In this document: positions 37,845 through 47,416 of the stretch, in pieces
How positions within the stretch are numbered: the first letter of the stretch is position 1
Layout of the letters: each line of letters opens with the position of its first letter
IMG/VR virus record: IMGVR_UViG_3300030107_004314
Location: 1-49,220 of that record
DNA from: a virus
Direction: 5' to 3' (one strand)
Length of the DNA stretch: 49,220 bases
Notes under the pieces: generated by a model
The model's input: only the letters and a program-made list of their open reading frames with translations
What the model was told of the DNA's origin: nothing
Database searches by the model: none
Program-made: the position numbers and the translations under genes

Positions 37845-38270
37845 ATGGCTGTTCAGATTCTGACCAGACGTTCTAGTGTGCTTCATGACAGACCTTTTCC
37901 TATACGTCTTGGCGATGCTGAGCTTGCTGTTAACAACCATGCAACGGAGCCCGGACTCTTTTTTGCTGATAACACAGCTTCTCCTTCTACAGGCTTAGTT
38001 AAAATAGGACCAACTTTTGTTGGTTCAACTAGTCCTAATGCTTCTCCAGTAGGATTTAATTCTTACAGTAAAGGTGAATCTTGGTTAGATACGAGTAGTA
38101 CACAGGTGTTAAAAATATTTGATGGTACAAATTTTGAAACAGTTAAGGCAGTTGTTTCTAATACAGCAGGTTATCCCTCAAATCCAGCTGATGGTCAATT
38201 ACATTACAACAAAACAGCAGGTGCTTTATATATGTGGAATCAAGCTAATACTTCTTGGATAGCTATTTAA
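37845..38270 (+). CDS. fibre-base protein with 'TRRSS...RLGDAELAVN' start, 141 aa
   Basis: AVQILTRRSSVLHDRPFPIRLGDAELAVNNH resembles the N-terminal module of phage receptor-binding proteins ('iqlRRGt...GEia'). The rest is a short beta-rich domain ending GALYMWNQANTSWI. Convergent with the small gene on the other strand (overlap of 4 bases). Confidence 0.6.
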   Translation: MAVQILTRRSSVLHDRPFPIRLGDAELAVNNHATEPGLFFADNTASPSTGLVKIGPTFVGSTSPNASPVGFNSYSKGESWLDTSSTQVLKIFDGTNFETVKAVVSNTAGYPSNPADGQLHYNKTAGALYMWNQANTSWIAI

Positions 38271-38512
38271 CTCTTAGCTAATAAATGATCAAGTATTCTA
38301 TCCAGTTTTGTATGGACAGATTGCATCTCTCGTAGAAAATCTTCTTTCAAAACGTAATCATGAATCACTTCATTCTTAAGTTTACCAAGATCACTCTCTA
38401 TGTTATAAAATCTTCTATCTAATTTTTTATTAAAATTTCCTAGAGCACGTGTTAAACCAGCGAAGACACCGACGCTTCCAGAAATAATAGCAGCGATGAG
38501 TTCGACTTCCAT
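38267..38512 (-). CDS. solitary leftward small membrane protein, 81 aa
   Basis: N-terminal hydrophobic helix (LIAAIISGSVGVFAGLTRAL) followed by a coiled coil (FNKKLDRRFYNIESDLGKLKNEV). Cyanophage genomes I know carry a similar 'small membrane plus coiled coil' gene, often placed as a holin-like accessory. Good Shine-Dalgarno (AAAAAGGAAG). It is the only leftward gene between 18708 and 47190. Confidence 0.68.
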   Translation of the reverse strand: MEVELIAAIISGSVGVFAGLTRALGNFNKKLDRRFYNIESDLGKLKNEVIHDYVLKEDFLREMQSVHTKLDRILDHLLAKS

Positions 38513-38575
38513 CTTTACTTCCTTTTTCTTTATTCTAAAGGGTTTTTACATTTTAAAATATTAAATAGTTAAGAG

Positions 38576-39112
38576 ATGAGTATGGCAACAGGATATGAAC
38601 CGAATGTGGAAGGTGCTATAGCAGTTTTAGTTGATCTAATGACTGCTAATAACTTTACTATGACACGTCAACCATATGAACCTAATTATCGAGGTTTAGT
38701 AGACGCTGTTATTGATGTAAAGGATGGATTTCCTGTATTCTCTCCAACTCGTGTTGGTTTTGATGTAACTACTTTTGAAGCTGTAGCTGATGGGGATGCA
38801 CTTTATATGAGATCTAGTGACGGTAAGGTTGGAAAGGCTAGTGCTGCAAATGGTGCTCTTGAAAACGCACATGTTGTAGGTTTTGCGGACGCCGCTGCTT
38901 CTTCTGGTAATGAAGTTAAAGTTCTAGTAGCAGGGATGAAAACAATGTCATCAATAGATGCTGGAGATTTATATTTTTTAAGTCCAACTACAGCAGGAGC
39001 TATTACAACTACTGCACCTACTGGCTCAGGCCAAGCAGTTACAAGAGTAGGAGAGGGAGCTACGACTACTTCCTTTAGTATTTACGTTGAACCTCCTGTG
39101 AAGTTAGCATAA
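38576..39112 (+). CDS. tail/decoration protein, paralogue 1, 178 aa
   Basis: Shares order and motifs with the next gene: YEPN...L.DAVIDVKD, TTFEAVADGDALYMRSSDGKVG, VVGFADA, MSSIDAGDLYFLSPTTAGAIT and YVEPPVKLA. The pair looks like a tandem duplication. The fold is probably all-beta. It overlaps the next gene by one base. Confidence 0.65.
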   Translation: MSMATGYEPNVEGAIAVLVDLMTANNFTMTRQPYEPNYRGLVDAVIDVKDGFPVFSPTRVGFDVTTFEAVADGDALYMRSSDGKVGKASAANGALENAHVVGFADAAASSGNEVKVLVAGMKTMSSIDAGDLYFLSPTTAGAITTTAPTGSGQAVTRVGEGATTTSFSIYVEPPVKLA

Positions 39113-39573
39113 TGTCTGGTACAAGTAATTATTCTCCGTATGAGCCTAATGCTAAGGGTTTTACAGAGGCTCTTATTGATTTAAAAGACACATTAGGAAA
39201 TCGAACTGTATATTCTGTGGCTGGTTTTGAAGCTGTTGCTTTTGAAAATGTTAATCAAGGACAGCCTTTATATGCAAGATCAAGTGATGGAAAATTGGGG
39301 TTAGCTAGAGCAGCAGGTACTGAAGATGAAGCTCGGGTTGTTGGTTTTGCACAGACAAATAAAAATGCAGGTGGTACTGTTCGTTGTCTTGTATTTGGTA
39401 GTTTAGCTACTTCAGGATTAGACGCAGGAGAATTATATTTTCTCAGCGTGGGTTATGGAGCAATAACGGCTACGCCACCTTCTAGTTCTGGACAATATAT
39501 AACACGAGTTGGTGAAGCTATATCAGGTGCTTCTTTGCACGTAAGTTTAGAGCCCCCAATTAAGGTTAGTTAA
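39112..39573 (+). CDS. tail/decoration protein, paralogue 2, 153 aa
   Basis: Paralogue of the previous protein without its first ~25 residues. Shared motifs are SPYEPNAKGFTEALIDLKD, GFEAVAFENVNQGQPLYARSSDGKLGLA, VVGFAQT and SLEPPIKVS. Likely forms similar trimers or hetero-oligomers with its neighbour. Confidence 0.65.
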   Translation: MSGTSNYSPYEPNAKGFTEALIDLKDTLGNRTVYSVAGFEAVAFENVNQGQPLYARSSDGKLGLARAAGTEDEARVVGFAQTNKNAGGTVRCLVFGSLATSGLDAGELYFLSVGYGAITATPPSSSGQYITRVGEAISGASLHVSLEPPIKVS

Positions 39574-39582
39574 AATTAAGAC

Positions 39583-40812
39583 ATGGCAACAAGAAAATCC
39601 CTTGTAATAGTTAGTGGTCTGTTTCAGGAGTTAAATACTTCTTCAGACAAGTTAGATATTGCTGGTAATACTACAGCTGATTTAACTGAAAATACTAATC
39701 TTTATTATACAAATGCACGAGCTAGAGGTGCTGTTTCTGTAACAGATTCTGGCGGTTTAGGAAGTTTAGCTTACAACAATAGTTCTGGTGTTATCACATA
39801 TACAGGACCATCTAACTCAGATGTTACAGGACTAATTAGTGTTGCTAGTGGCTCTGGTTTAACGTATAGCGGAGGAGAGATAGGTACGAATGCTATTCCT
39901 AACAGTAAGTTAGCTAATAGTTCATTAACTGTTGGTAGTACATCGATTGCTCTAGGTGCTACAGCATCAACGATTGCTGGATTAACTTCTTTAACTGCTA
40001 CTACTCTTTATTCTGGAGTTGCTGACGCTGCTAATTCAATATCAATAGCTAGTGGAAATATAGTTTTTGAAGGATCAACAGCTAACGCTTATGAGACAAC
40101 TCTGACCGTAACAGATCCAACTGCTGATCGTACTCTTACATTACCAAATGAGACGGGTACTATTTTAACGTCAGCTTCTACGATTACTCCTACAGTTAAC
40201 TCTTTAACAATTGGTAGTACATCTATAACTTTAGGAGCTACAGCATCAACTATTGCAGGTTTAACATCACTCACGGCTACAACTTTATATGCAGGTGCAG
40301 ACGGTGTTGCTAATGCAGTATCTATAGGAACTGCTGGTTTAGTATTCGAAGGTTCAACAGCAGACGGATATGAAACGACGATAAGTGTTGTAGATCCTAC
40401 TGCGGATAGAGCAATTAATTTTCCTAATGCCGCAGGAACTGTTGCTTTATTAACTTCTTTAAGTGCTACTGCTGGTTCAGGATTGACATATAACTCATCT
40501 ACAGGTGCATTTGGAACCAGTTCTATACCTAATACTCAGTTAGCTAATAGCACTGTAACAATTGGTAGTTCTTCTGTAGCTCTAGGATCAACTTTAAGTA
40601 GTATTGCAGGAATAAGTTCATTCAGTTGTGATCAAATCACTACTAAAGACAATGGTTTTAGAATACAAGACAATGCTGATACTTCGAAGCAATTAGCTTT
40701 TGAGTGTTCAGGCATTTCGGGTAGTACAACTCGAACTTTAACGGTACCAAATGATTCAGGGACAATATCCACTGAAAGTTTTGCTACCGCAATAGCAGTT
40801 GCATTAGGATAG
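39583..40812 (+). CDS. tail fibre-like protein with internal repeats, 409 aa
   Basis: Starts with NLYYTNARARGAVSVTDSGG, a module common in cyanophage fibres, then three units (residues 114-195, 207-288, 325-395) of LTIGSTSI.LGATASTIAGL...FEGST...DPTADRTLTLPN. Ser/Thr-rich, typical of a beta-helical shaft. Likely part of the host-binding fibre. Confidence 0.72.
   Translation: MATRKSLVIVSGLFQELNTSSDKLDIAGNTTADLTENTNLYYTNARARGAVSVTDSGGLGSLAYNNSSGVITYTGPSNSDVTGLISVASGSGLTYSGGEIGTNAIPNSKLANSSLTVGSTSIALGATASTIAGLTSLTATTLYSGVADAANSISIASGNIVFEGSTANAYETTLTVTDPTADRTLTLPNETGTILTSASTITPTVNSLTIGSTSITLGATASTIAGLTSLTATTLYAGADGVANAVSIGTAGLVFEGSTADGYETTISVVDPTADRAINFPNAAGTVALLTSLSATAGSGLTYNSSTGAFGTSSIPNTQLANSTVTIGSSSVALGSTLSSIAGISSFSCDQITTKDNGFRIQDNADTSKQLAFECSGISGSTTRTLTVPNDSGTISTESFATAIAVALG
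39922..40767 (+). repeat. three ~80-codon repeat units in the fibre gene
   Basis: The first two units are clearly similar at DNA level (e.g. ggtagtacatc and gctacagcatcaac shared), the third only partly. They encode the shaft repeats of the 409-aa fibre protein. Copy number in relatives may vary. Confidence 0.6.
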
Positions 40813-40816
40813 TATT

Positions 40817-41215
40817 ATGGCAACACAAGTACAATTCCGTAGAGGCACATCGAGTCAGACTCAGACCTTCATCGGTGCTCTTGGCGAGATAACAGTAGAC
40901 ACAAGTATCAGTACAGCTGTCATACATGATGGTTCAACAGCCGGTGGATTTTCATTATTAAAGAGTGATGGAAGTAATTCTTCATTGCTAACTGGAACAG
41001 GTGCCAATCCTTCTCTTACTTTTGTTGGGGATTCGAATACAGGTTTATTTTCAGGTGGAGCAGATCAAATAGGTCTTGCCACTGCAGGGAATGCTAGACT
41101 TACAATAGATTCATCGGGTGTTGCAACTTTTAATGGAAACGTCTCCGTTCAAGGAGATTTATCTGTAACTGGTTCATCCCCAGACAACCTCGCTCTTATT
41201 GTTGCTTTAAGTTGA
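40817..41215 (+). CDS. 'RRGTSSQTQTFIGALGEITVD' fibre protein, 132 aa
   Basis: MATQVQFRRGTSSQTQTFIG, then GEITVDTSISTAVIHDGSTAGG, is the Mtd-like N-terminal module of phage receptor-binding proteins. The rest is a short beta domain. Likely a fibre adaptor or tip. Confidence 0.75.
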   Translation: MATQVQFRRGTSSQTQTFIGALGEITVDTSISTAVIHDGSTAGGFSLLKSDGSNSSLLTGTGANPSLTFVGDSNTGLFSGGADQIGLATAGNARLTIDSSGVATFNGNVSVQGDLSVTGSSPDNLALIVALS

Positions 41216-41216
41216 T

Positions 41217-41558
41217 ATGGCAAATACCTTCAAACAAGCTACCAAATCTGGCCTCGTTACGACAGTCATTAGTAACTCTGGCACAAATATTCTTACTGCT
41301 GGAGGCTCTTCTACGCTTATTCTTCTTAGTGCTTTGGTCGCTAATAAGACTTCGAGTAGCGCAAATGTGGATATCTATCTAAAACCTAGTAGTGGAGATG
41401 AGGTTTACTTTTTAAAAGCAGTTCCAGTTCCTGCAGGGTCATCATTAGAACTCATCAGTGGAAGTAAGATTATCTTAGAATCTGGTGATATTTTAAGAGC
41501 CAGATGTGATACAGCTTCTGCTGCAGATCTTACTGTTAGCTACCTAGATCAGACTTAA
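41217..41558 (+). CDS. small beta-rich virion protein, 113 aa
   Basis: ANVDIYLKPSSGDEVYFLKAVPVPAGSSLELISGSKIILESGDILRA is a pattern of short decoration/fibre proteins from cyanophages. Starts 1 base after the previous stop. Function in the virion unknown. Confidence 0.62.
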   Translation: MANTFKQATKSGLVTTVISNSGTNILTAGGSSTLILLSALVANKTSSSANVDIYLKPSSGDEVYFLKAVPVPAGSSLELISGSKIILESGDILRARCDTASAADLTVSYLDQT

Positions 41559-41562
41559 GATT

Positions 41563-41874
41563 ATGGGATTAACACTCATTGGTGACATTGCTGCTTTGCA
41601 GGCGCAATTTACAGCGATTAAAGAGGAGATTGATAAGCAATTTGATAAGACAATATTGAATTTAGAGGAGACAAGTTGGGCAATTATTCGTAAGAAAAGA
41701 GATTTTCTTTTAAGGACTACTGATTGGACAATGACAGTTGGTTGTACTGTTGATCAAAGTGCTTGGGCAGCGTATCGCCAATCGTTAAGAGATGTTCCAC
41801 AAACATTTACAGAGTATACAAACGTAACTTGGCCTACTCAACCATCGACGAAAGGACCAAATACATCTGAGTAG
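41563..41874 (+). CDS. phage tail assembly chaperone-like protein (APC type), 103 aa
   Basis: KRDFLLRTTDWTMTVGCTVDQSAWAAYRQSLRDVPQTF...VTWPTQP fits the short 'R..LL..tDW...W..YRq.LRdip...WP..P' motif of phage tail fibre assembly chaperones. The N-terminal helix (ALQAQFTAIKEEIDKQFDKTIL) is coiled. It would assist folding of the fibres encoded next to it. Confidence 0.7.
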   Translation: MGLTLIGDIAALQAQFTAIKEEIDKQFDKTILNLEETSWAIIRKKRDFLLRTTDWTMTVGCTVDQSAWAAYRQSLRDVPQTFTEYTNVTWPTQPSTKGPNTSE

Positions 41875-41925
41875 CTGTATAAGGGCAGAATACAATAGAA
41901 GATAATAAGTTACTAAATACTAAAG

Positions 41926-43683
41926 ATGTATATTGGGAACGATCTGCAGATTGCACATCCTAGCTATAAGATAATTGACGATATTAGTTCAGGGTTTAAC
42001 GGAAGTACTACTTCATTTGCTTTACAGGTAAGCGGAGAGACACCAGTCCCATTCCCGATCAGTACACAGCAGGTAATGATATCTGTTAATGGTGTTGTTC
42101 AGGAACCAGATCCTAGTGGTAGTGCAGGTTTTAAATTATTAGGTTCAAATATAGTATTTAGTTCTGCTCCAGCTAACGGACATGCTTTCTTTGGTGTCAT
42201 CAATGCAGGTGCTGACTATGTAACAGCAGGTTCAGAGTTCCCAGATGGTTCAGCTACTGCACCTAGTTTTACATTCCAAGATGACCAAGATACTGGTTGG
42301 TTCCGTAGTGGCTCTGGGGCTGTAGGTTATAGCGCTAACGGTGCTCAGACTTTAACTTTTGATGGTAATGGATTAACTGTTACTGGAGATGCCTCATTTG
42401 TTGGAGATTCCAGTAAGAATTTGTTATGGGATAAGTCAGATGGTCAACTTGAATTTGCGGATAATGCTAAGGCTGTTTTCGGAACTGGATCGGATCTAAG
42501 TATCTACCATGATACAAATAACTCCTTTATAAGTAGTAGTACAGGTAACTTAAAACTGGTAGGTAATGCAAACATTCTTATTGAAGATAACAATGGAGAA
42601 ACCTTAGCAAGTTTTAATCCTAACTCATCAGTAGACCTTTATCACAATAACGTCAAAAAATTTGAAACTGGTAGTGGTGGCATAATTGTTCAAGGTCAAG
42701 TAAGTGTTGCAGGTAGTGGTGTAAGTTTATCCCTAGCAGATAGTGGTAAAGCTGCTTTCGGAGCAGGAGATGACCTCCAGATCTATCACAATGGGACCAA
42801 TACATACATTGATAACAATACAGGTCACTTTACCATTAGAACTAATGTAGCTTCAGATGTTGGTAGCAATATCTATTTACAACCACATGACAATGAAGAT
42901 GGTATTGTCATTGTCCATGACGGCGCCGTACAGTTATTTTACGATAATTTTAAATGTTTTGAGACTTATGACCGTGGCATAACAGTTTACGGCCCAGAAG
43001 GTAATAACGGAGAAGTATATATTTATGCAGATGAAGGTGATGATAACGCTGATAAATGGAGATTACAAGCAAATACAGGCGGTACTTTTAATATAGGTAA
43101 CTACTCAACAGGGTCTTGGGTAAACGGTTTAACTTTAGACGGATCAAATAACGCCACGGTTGCTGGAAGATTAAATATATCTCATGATCTTACAATTACT
43201 GGTACGGCCCCAAGGGTAATTCTTACTGATTCTAATAATGACTCTGATTTCCGAATTAATGTAGATGGAGGTTCTTTCCAAATACAAGATGCTACAAATA
43301 GTTATGCAAATAGATTAGCAATAGATTCGAGTGGAAACTCCGTCTTTGGTGGAACGGTATCAGACAGCAAAGGCAACCTGCGTTCTATACCTAATGTAGA
43401 TAAAACTTCGGCTCATACAATATCTGCTGCTAATGCTGGTAGAGCTATATACATATCATCTGGTGGTGTTACTGTTCCTAATTCAGTTATGTCTGCTGGT
43501 GATGCAGTAACCATCATAAATAATAGTGGTTCAGATCAAACAATAACTCAGGGATCAGGATTAACTATTTACAACACGGCTGATGCAAGTACCGGGAATA
43601 GGACTTTAGCTGGTAGAGGAATGGCTACTATTTGGTTTCATTCGGCTAGTACTGCCTACATCTCAGGTGCAGGGTTGTCATAA
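41926..43683 (+). CDS. tail fibre protein, 585 aa
   Basis: N-terminal region (ISSGFNGSTTSFALQVSGE...QQVMISVNGVVQEPD) is a known module of cyanophage fibres. The middle has repeated 'FGTGSDLSIYHDTNNSFIS' and 'FGAGDDLQIYHNGTNTYID' units of a beta-helix shaft. The C-terminus (GDAVTIINNSGSDQTITQ, GRGMATIWFHSASTAYISGAG) is also beta. Host recognition is likely. Confidence 0.78.
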   Translation: MYIGNDLQIAHPSYKIIDDISSGFNGSTTSFALQVSGETPVPFPISTQQVMISVNGVVQEPDPSGSAGFKLLGSNIVFSSAPANGHAFFGVINAGADYVTAGSEFPDGSATAPSFTFQDDQDTGWFRSGSGAVGYSANGAQTLTFDGNGLTVTGDASFVGDSSKNLLWDKSDGQLEFADNAKAVFGTGSDLSIYHDTNNSFISSSTGNLKLVGNANILIEDNNGETLASFNPNSSVDLYHNNVKKFETGSGGIIVQGQVSVAGSGVSLSLADSGKAAFGAGDDLQIYHNGTNTYIDNNTGHFTIRTNVASDVGSNIYLQPHDNEDGIVIVHDGAVQLFYDNFKCFETYDRGITVYGPEGNNGEVYIYADEGDDNADKWRLQANTGGTFNIGNYSTGSWVNGLTLDGSNNATVAGRLNISHDLTITGTAPRVILTDSNNDSDFRINVDGGSFQIQDATNSYANRLAIDSSGNSVFGGTVSDSKGNLRSIPNVDKTSAHTISAANAGRAIYISSGGVTVPNSVMSAGDAVTIINNSGSDQTITQGSGLTIYNTADASTGNRTLAGRGMATIWFHSASTAYISGAGLS

Positions 43684-43726
43684 TGCGCCATTACATCTAC
43701 TTTATACACAGAGAGGTTAGTTAATT

Positions 43727-46321
43727 ATGTCACCAATGCAGCAGATGTTACTTGGAGTTGGTAAACCTATTACGAGAACATACATTGATGATGTGTATAG
43801 CACAAACGTCTATACAGGTGCTGGTAGTGGTCAAGTTATAAATAACGGAATCGATAATTCCACAGAAGGAGGTATGGTTTGGTTTAAGAGAAGAGATGGA
43901 ACGTATGATCATCAATTAGTAGATACTGTGAGAGGTGGAAGTAAAGGAGTTCAATCAAACACTCAAAATGGTACTGTTAACACACAGTACATAAGTTCCT
44001 TTAATACTAATGGTTATACGTTAGGCAGTGAAGCTGCTGCAAGTCAGTCTGGGTTGTCTTTTGCTGCTTGGAATTTCCGCAAAACACCTGGGTTCTTTGA
44101 TGTTGTTACCTACTCCGGGAACGATAGTTCTGGTCGCCAAGTTTCACATAATCTTGGTTCAGTTCCTGGATTAATCCTTATAAAAAAAACTAGTTCTACG
44201 TCAGATTGGTGCGTTTACCATCGCTCACTAGGTGCTACGAAATTCTTAATATTAAATGAGCCTAATAATGCAGGTACAACTAGTAATAGATGGAATGATA
44301 CTACCCCAACCGCTACTAATTTCACTTTAGGTAGTCATAACATTGTTAATGGTAGTGGTCAAACCTATGTAGCCTACCTATTCGCAGGAGGTGAGTCCAC
44401 AGCCGCTACTGCAAGGTCTGTTGATTTTGATGGTAGTGATGATGCGTTGCTAATAGGTGGTAGCTCAGGTCATAATGATTTATATGGTCCTGGTGATTTT
44501 ACACTTGAGGCATGGATAAAACCTCATAACTGGAGTCATGGGTCGTATCAAAAGATATATGAAAACTCCGCAACTGGTGGGATGATTTTAGGCCAAAATT
44601 CAAATGATTTCGGATTTCGCACTTACGGAACTAGCGGTAATAACCCAAAGATAAACTTTGATCTTTCAGACATACCAGAACATCAATGGTCACATATAGC
44701 TGTTACAAGATCAGGAACGACTATAAAATTATTTCTAAATGGTGTAGAAAAAGGCAACGTAACAAGTAGTTATTCTTTTTTGGCTGATGGTCAAACAACC
44801 ATAGGTACAGATATATGGGATAGTGATTTCGATGGTGAAATATCAAACTTACGTTATGTAAAAGGAACAGCAGTTTATACATCATCATTTAGACCACCAA
44901 CTGAGCCATTAACAAACATAACGAATACCAAACTTTTATGTTGCAACAATAGTTCTACAACAGGATCAACTGTAACTCCAGCAACAATCACTACTGCTGG
45001 AAATCCAACAGCATCAACAGATAGCCCCTTCGATGACCCTGCGGCACAGGTGTTCGGAGCGTCGGGATCAGAATCCGTAATTAAGTGCGGTAGTTATGTT
45101 GGAAATGGATCGAATAATGGCCCAGAGGTTAATTTAGGATTCGAGCCTCAGTGGTTATTGTTAAAAAGTACGGGACCTGTTGGTAGTGAGAACTGGCGTT
45201 TATATGACAACATGAGAGGTGTCCCTGTTGAGGGGGATGATAAAGCTTTATTACCTAGTACTTCTCATGCAGAACTTAGTTACTCAAATCGAATAAATTT
45301 TACGTCTACAGGTTTTCAAATAACAACTAATAATAGTGCTATTAACCGTAACGATGACCCAGTAGTTTATTGTGCAATTAGAAGGCCCGATGGCTACGTT
45401 GGCAAGCCTCCCGAACTTGGTACGGGTGTACTCAGTCTTGCGACTGGAACAAATAATACTATCCCTGGATTTGTTAGTGGCTTCCCTGTTGATTTCAGTC
45501 TTAGAAAAATATATGCAAGTTCAGGTGATTGGTTTGCAGCATCAAGATTAACAGGAACAAGATATCTGATAACTAACGCCACTAGTGCAGAAAATAGTAA
45601 TAGTAATCAAACATTTGATTTCCAAAATGGGATTGGCAAGTGGGGAGGTAACTTAACAACTTATATGAGTTGGCAATGGAAACGCCACGCTGGTTTTGAT
45701 GTGGTGACTTATACAGGTTTAGGTGCTTCATCTGCACCTAGATCTTTTGCACATTCTCTCGGAAAAACACCAGAGATGATTTGGACTAAAGGTCGGAATT
45801 CTACTTATAGTTGGAGGGTATGGCATAAAGATCTAGGTAGTGGTGGTACTAGTGCTGCTCCTTACTATCTAGTTTTAAATGCTACTGATGCTCAAACTGC
45901 CAATGGTGATGTTTTTGGTGGTTCTGGTAATGCTTTACCAACATCTACTCACTGGACTACAGGAGGTAATGCTGCAATTAATGAAAATGGCACTGATCAA
46001 ATAACTATGCTCTTCGCCAGCGTTAATGGTATCAGCAAGGTTGGTAGTTATACAGGAACGGCATCAACACAAACCATAACAACTGGATTCCAACCTAGAT
46101 TTTTAATTATAAAAGCAGCTGCTCATAGTAGTTCTTGGGGGGTTCATGACACAGTAAGAGGATGGGGTGCAGGTGATGATCCCTACGTAAGACTTAATAA
46201 CAGTAATGCTGAAGTTGATATAGATATTGGTGCTCCAACTTCCACTGGATTTACATTAACTACTGATCATTCTTCTTATAACGGTAACGGATATAAATAC
46301 ATTTATTATGCACACGCCTAG
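43727..46321 (+). CDS. large fibre/adhesin with LamG and DUF7483-like domains, 864 aa
   Basis: Residues ~25-225 and ~440-860 are similar units (FKRRDGTYDHQLVDTVRGG, SFNTNGYTLGS, GFFDVVTYSGN, ...) matching DUF7483-type repeats. Between them lies a LamG/concanavalin-A-like jelly roll (VDFDGSDDALLIGG...DFTLEAWIKP...HQWSHIAVTRSGTTIKLFLNG, ~229-400). It has a decent ribosome site (agagagg). Probably the distal host-binding protein that recognises a cell-surface sugar. Confidence 0.82.
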   Translation: MSPMQQMLLGVGKPITRTYIDDVYSTNVYTGAGSGQVINNGIDNSTEGGMVWFKRRDGTYDHQLVDTVRGGSKGVQSNTQNGTVNTQYISSFNTNGYTLGSEAAASQSGLSFAAWNFRKTPGFFDVVTYSGNDSSGRQVSHNLGSVPGLILIKKTSSTSDWCVYHRSLGATKFLILNEPNNAGTTSNRWNDTTPTATNFTLGSHNIVNGSGQTYVAYLFAGGESTAATARSVDFDGSDDALLIGGSSGHNDLYGPGDFTLEAWIKPHNWSHGSYQKIYENSATGGMILGQNSNDFGFRTYGTSGNNPKINFDLSDIPEHQWSHIAVTRSGTTIKLFLNGVEKGNVTSSYSFLADGQTTIGTDIWDSDFDGEISNLRYVKGTAVYTSSFRPPTEPLTNITNTKLLCCNNSSTTGSTVTPATITTAGNPTASTDSPFDDPAAQVFGASGSESVIKCGSYVGNGSNNGPEVNLGFEPQWLLLKSTGPVGSENWRLYDNMRGVPVEGDDKALLPSTSHAELSYSNRINFTSTGFQITTNNSAINRNDDPVVYCAIRRPDGYVGKPPELGTGVLSLATGTNNTIPGFVSGFPVDFSLRKIYASSGDWFAASRLTGTRYLITNATSAENSNSNQTFDFQNGIGKWGGNLTTYMSWQWKRHAGFDVVTYTGLGASSAPRSFAHSLGKTPEMIWTKGRNSTYSWRVWHKDLGSGGTSAAPYYLVLNATDAQTANGDVFGGSGNALPTSTHWTTGGNAAINENGTDQITMLFASVNGISKVGSYTGTASTQTITTGFQPRFLIIKAAAHSSSWGVHDTVRGWGAGDDPYVRLNNSNAEVDIDIGAPTSTGFTLTTDHSSYNGNGYKYIYYAHA

Positions 46322-46370
46322 TAGTAAAGTTAAGGACTCATACAATTAGACAGAATCTAAAGGTACAAAA

Positions 46371-46592
46371 ATGCAAAAGATAATCAATGTACTTTCTATT
46401 GCGTCTTTCGTTATATCTGCTTCCATTGCTGGTGCTGGTGTTTACGTATATGCAAATAAGGATGCACTCATAGAAAGTGCTAAGGAAAAGATTATGAAGC
46501 AAGTAGGAGAAGCAGCAACAGGAGCCGTTTTAAAGAATTTACCAACACCATCTTTACCTAGCTCTACAGGATTAGCGATACCTCCTTTCTAA
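46371..46592 (+). CDS. small membrane protein conserved in cyanophages, 73 aa
   Basis: MQKIINVLSIASFVISASIAGAGVYVYANKDALIESAKEK has an N-terminal membrane helix and a short helix, then SLPSSTGLAIPPF. I recall closely similar short ORFs near fibre genes in Prochlorococcus/Synechococcus phages. Shares one base with the next gene. Confidence 0.75.
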   Translation: MQKIINVLSIASFVISASIAGAGVYVYANKDALIESAKEKIMKQVGEAATGAVLKNLPTPSLPSSTGLAIPPF

Positions 46593-47416
46593 TGGAGCCC
46601 ATTCCTGATATAGATATCGGGACTAATATAAATATTAGAAATCCTCAAGTAGCTCGTATACCTGAGTTTTCTTTTCCTTTAACATACCCGACTCCTCAAG
46701 CTCCTCCTGTAAGTCTTTCTTTAGGTACTCCAATTATTGATTTACCTGGTTGTGTTGAATATAACCGTGCAAATAAAGAATCAAAAAATTTAGTAGATGA
46801 TGATCCAAAAGGGAATGTAGTTTTATGTGATGGTTCAATGCCAAGTTTTAATCCTATTGATTTTGAACCTGAACAAATAGTACCTACAAAAGAAGCTAAA
46901 GTACCTGTTATACCTAATACTGAGACTTCAAAAAAGAAAGAAGAGGACACGAGTGACAGTACTGAAACACCTGCAACTCAAACAGGAAATATACCTACTA
47001 ATACATCAAATATTATTTGCCCTCCAAGAGAGGCTCCTATAGTAGGAACTTTAGTTGATGGAGGAAAACAAGAAGTTAGTGGATATGAAATTCAAAATAA
47101 TAGATGTATTACTCTTTACGAAGATGTTCCTATTATTAACCAAGTTATAGCTTCATTACCTAGTGCTGGTGCTGTAACGACTACTGCTTCTATTGCTGTT
47201 GTTGCGACTTCATCCGCCCTATTTGCCAAACCCCTAGCGGAGATTCTTCTGAAGGCGATAAAGCCGACGATAAAGACTTTAATGAAGAAGCTTCAGAAAC
47301 TTCTTGGGAAGAATCCGAGGAAGTTGACTCAATCTGAGATTGCTGCGAATCAGTATCGAGAGAAGAAAGGTCTTCCTGCTCTGAAGGAACCAAAGAAGAA
47401 GAAGGAGAAGAAATAG
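46592..47416 (+). CDS. cyanophage-type protein with basic C-terminal tail, 274 aa
   Basis: Pro-rich N-terminus (IPEFSFPLTYPTPQAPPVSL), a Cys-bearing domain (DLPGCVEYNRANKESKN, NNRCITLYEDVPII), a membrane-like helix (VTTTASIAVVATSSALFAKPLAEILLKAIKP) and a Lys-rich tail (KEPKKKKEKK). I recall the order from cyanophages. The last 227 bases overlap the gene on the other strand (47190-48050) in an antisense frame. Confidence 0.72.
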   Translation: MEPIPDIDIGTNINIRNPQVARIPEFSFPLTYPTPQAPPVSLSLGTPIIDLPGCVEYNRANKESKNLVDDDPKGNVVLCDGSMPSFNPIDFEPEQIVPTKEAKVPVIPNTETSKKKEEDTSDSTETPATQTGNIPTNTSNIICPPREAPIVGTLVDGGKQEVSGYEIQNNRCITLYEDVPIINQVIASLPSAGAVTTTASIAVVATSSALFAKPLAEILLKAIKPTIKTLMKKLQKLLGKNPRKLTQSEIAANQYREKKGLPALKEPKKKKEKK

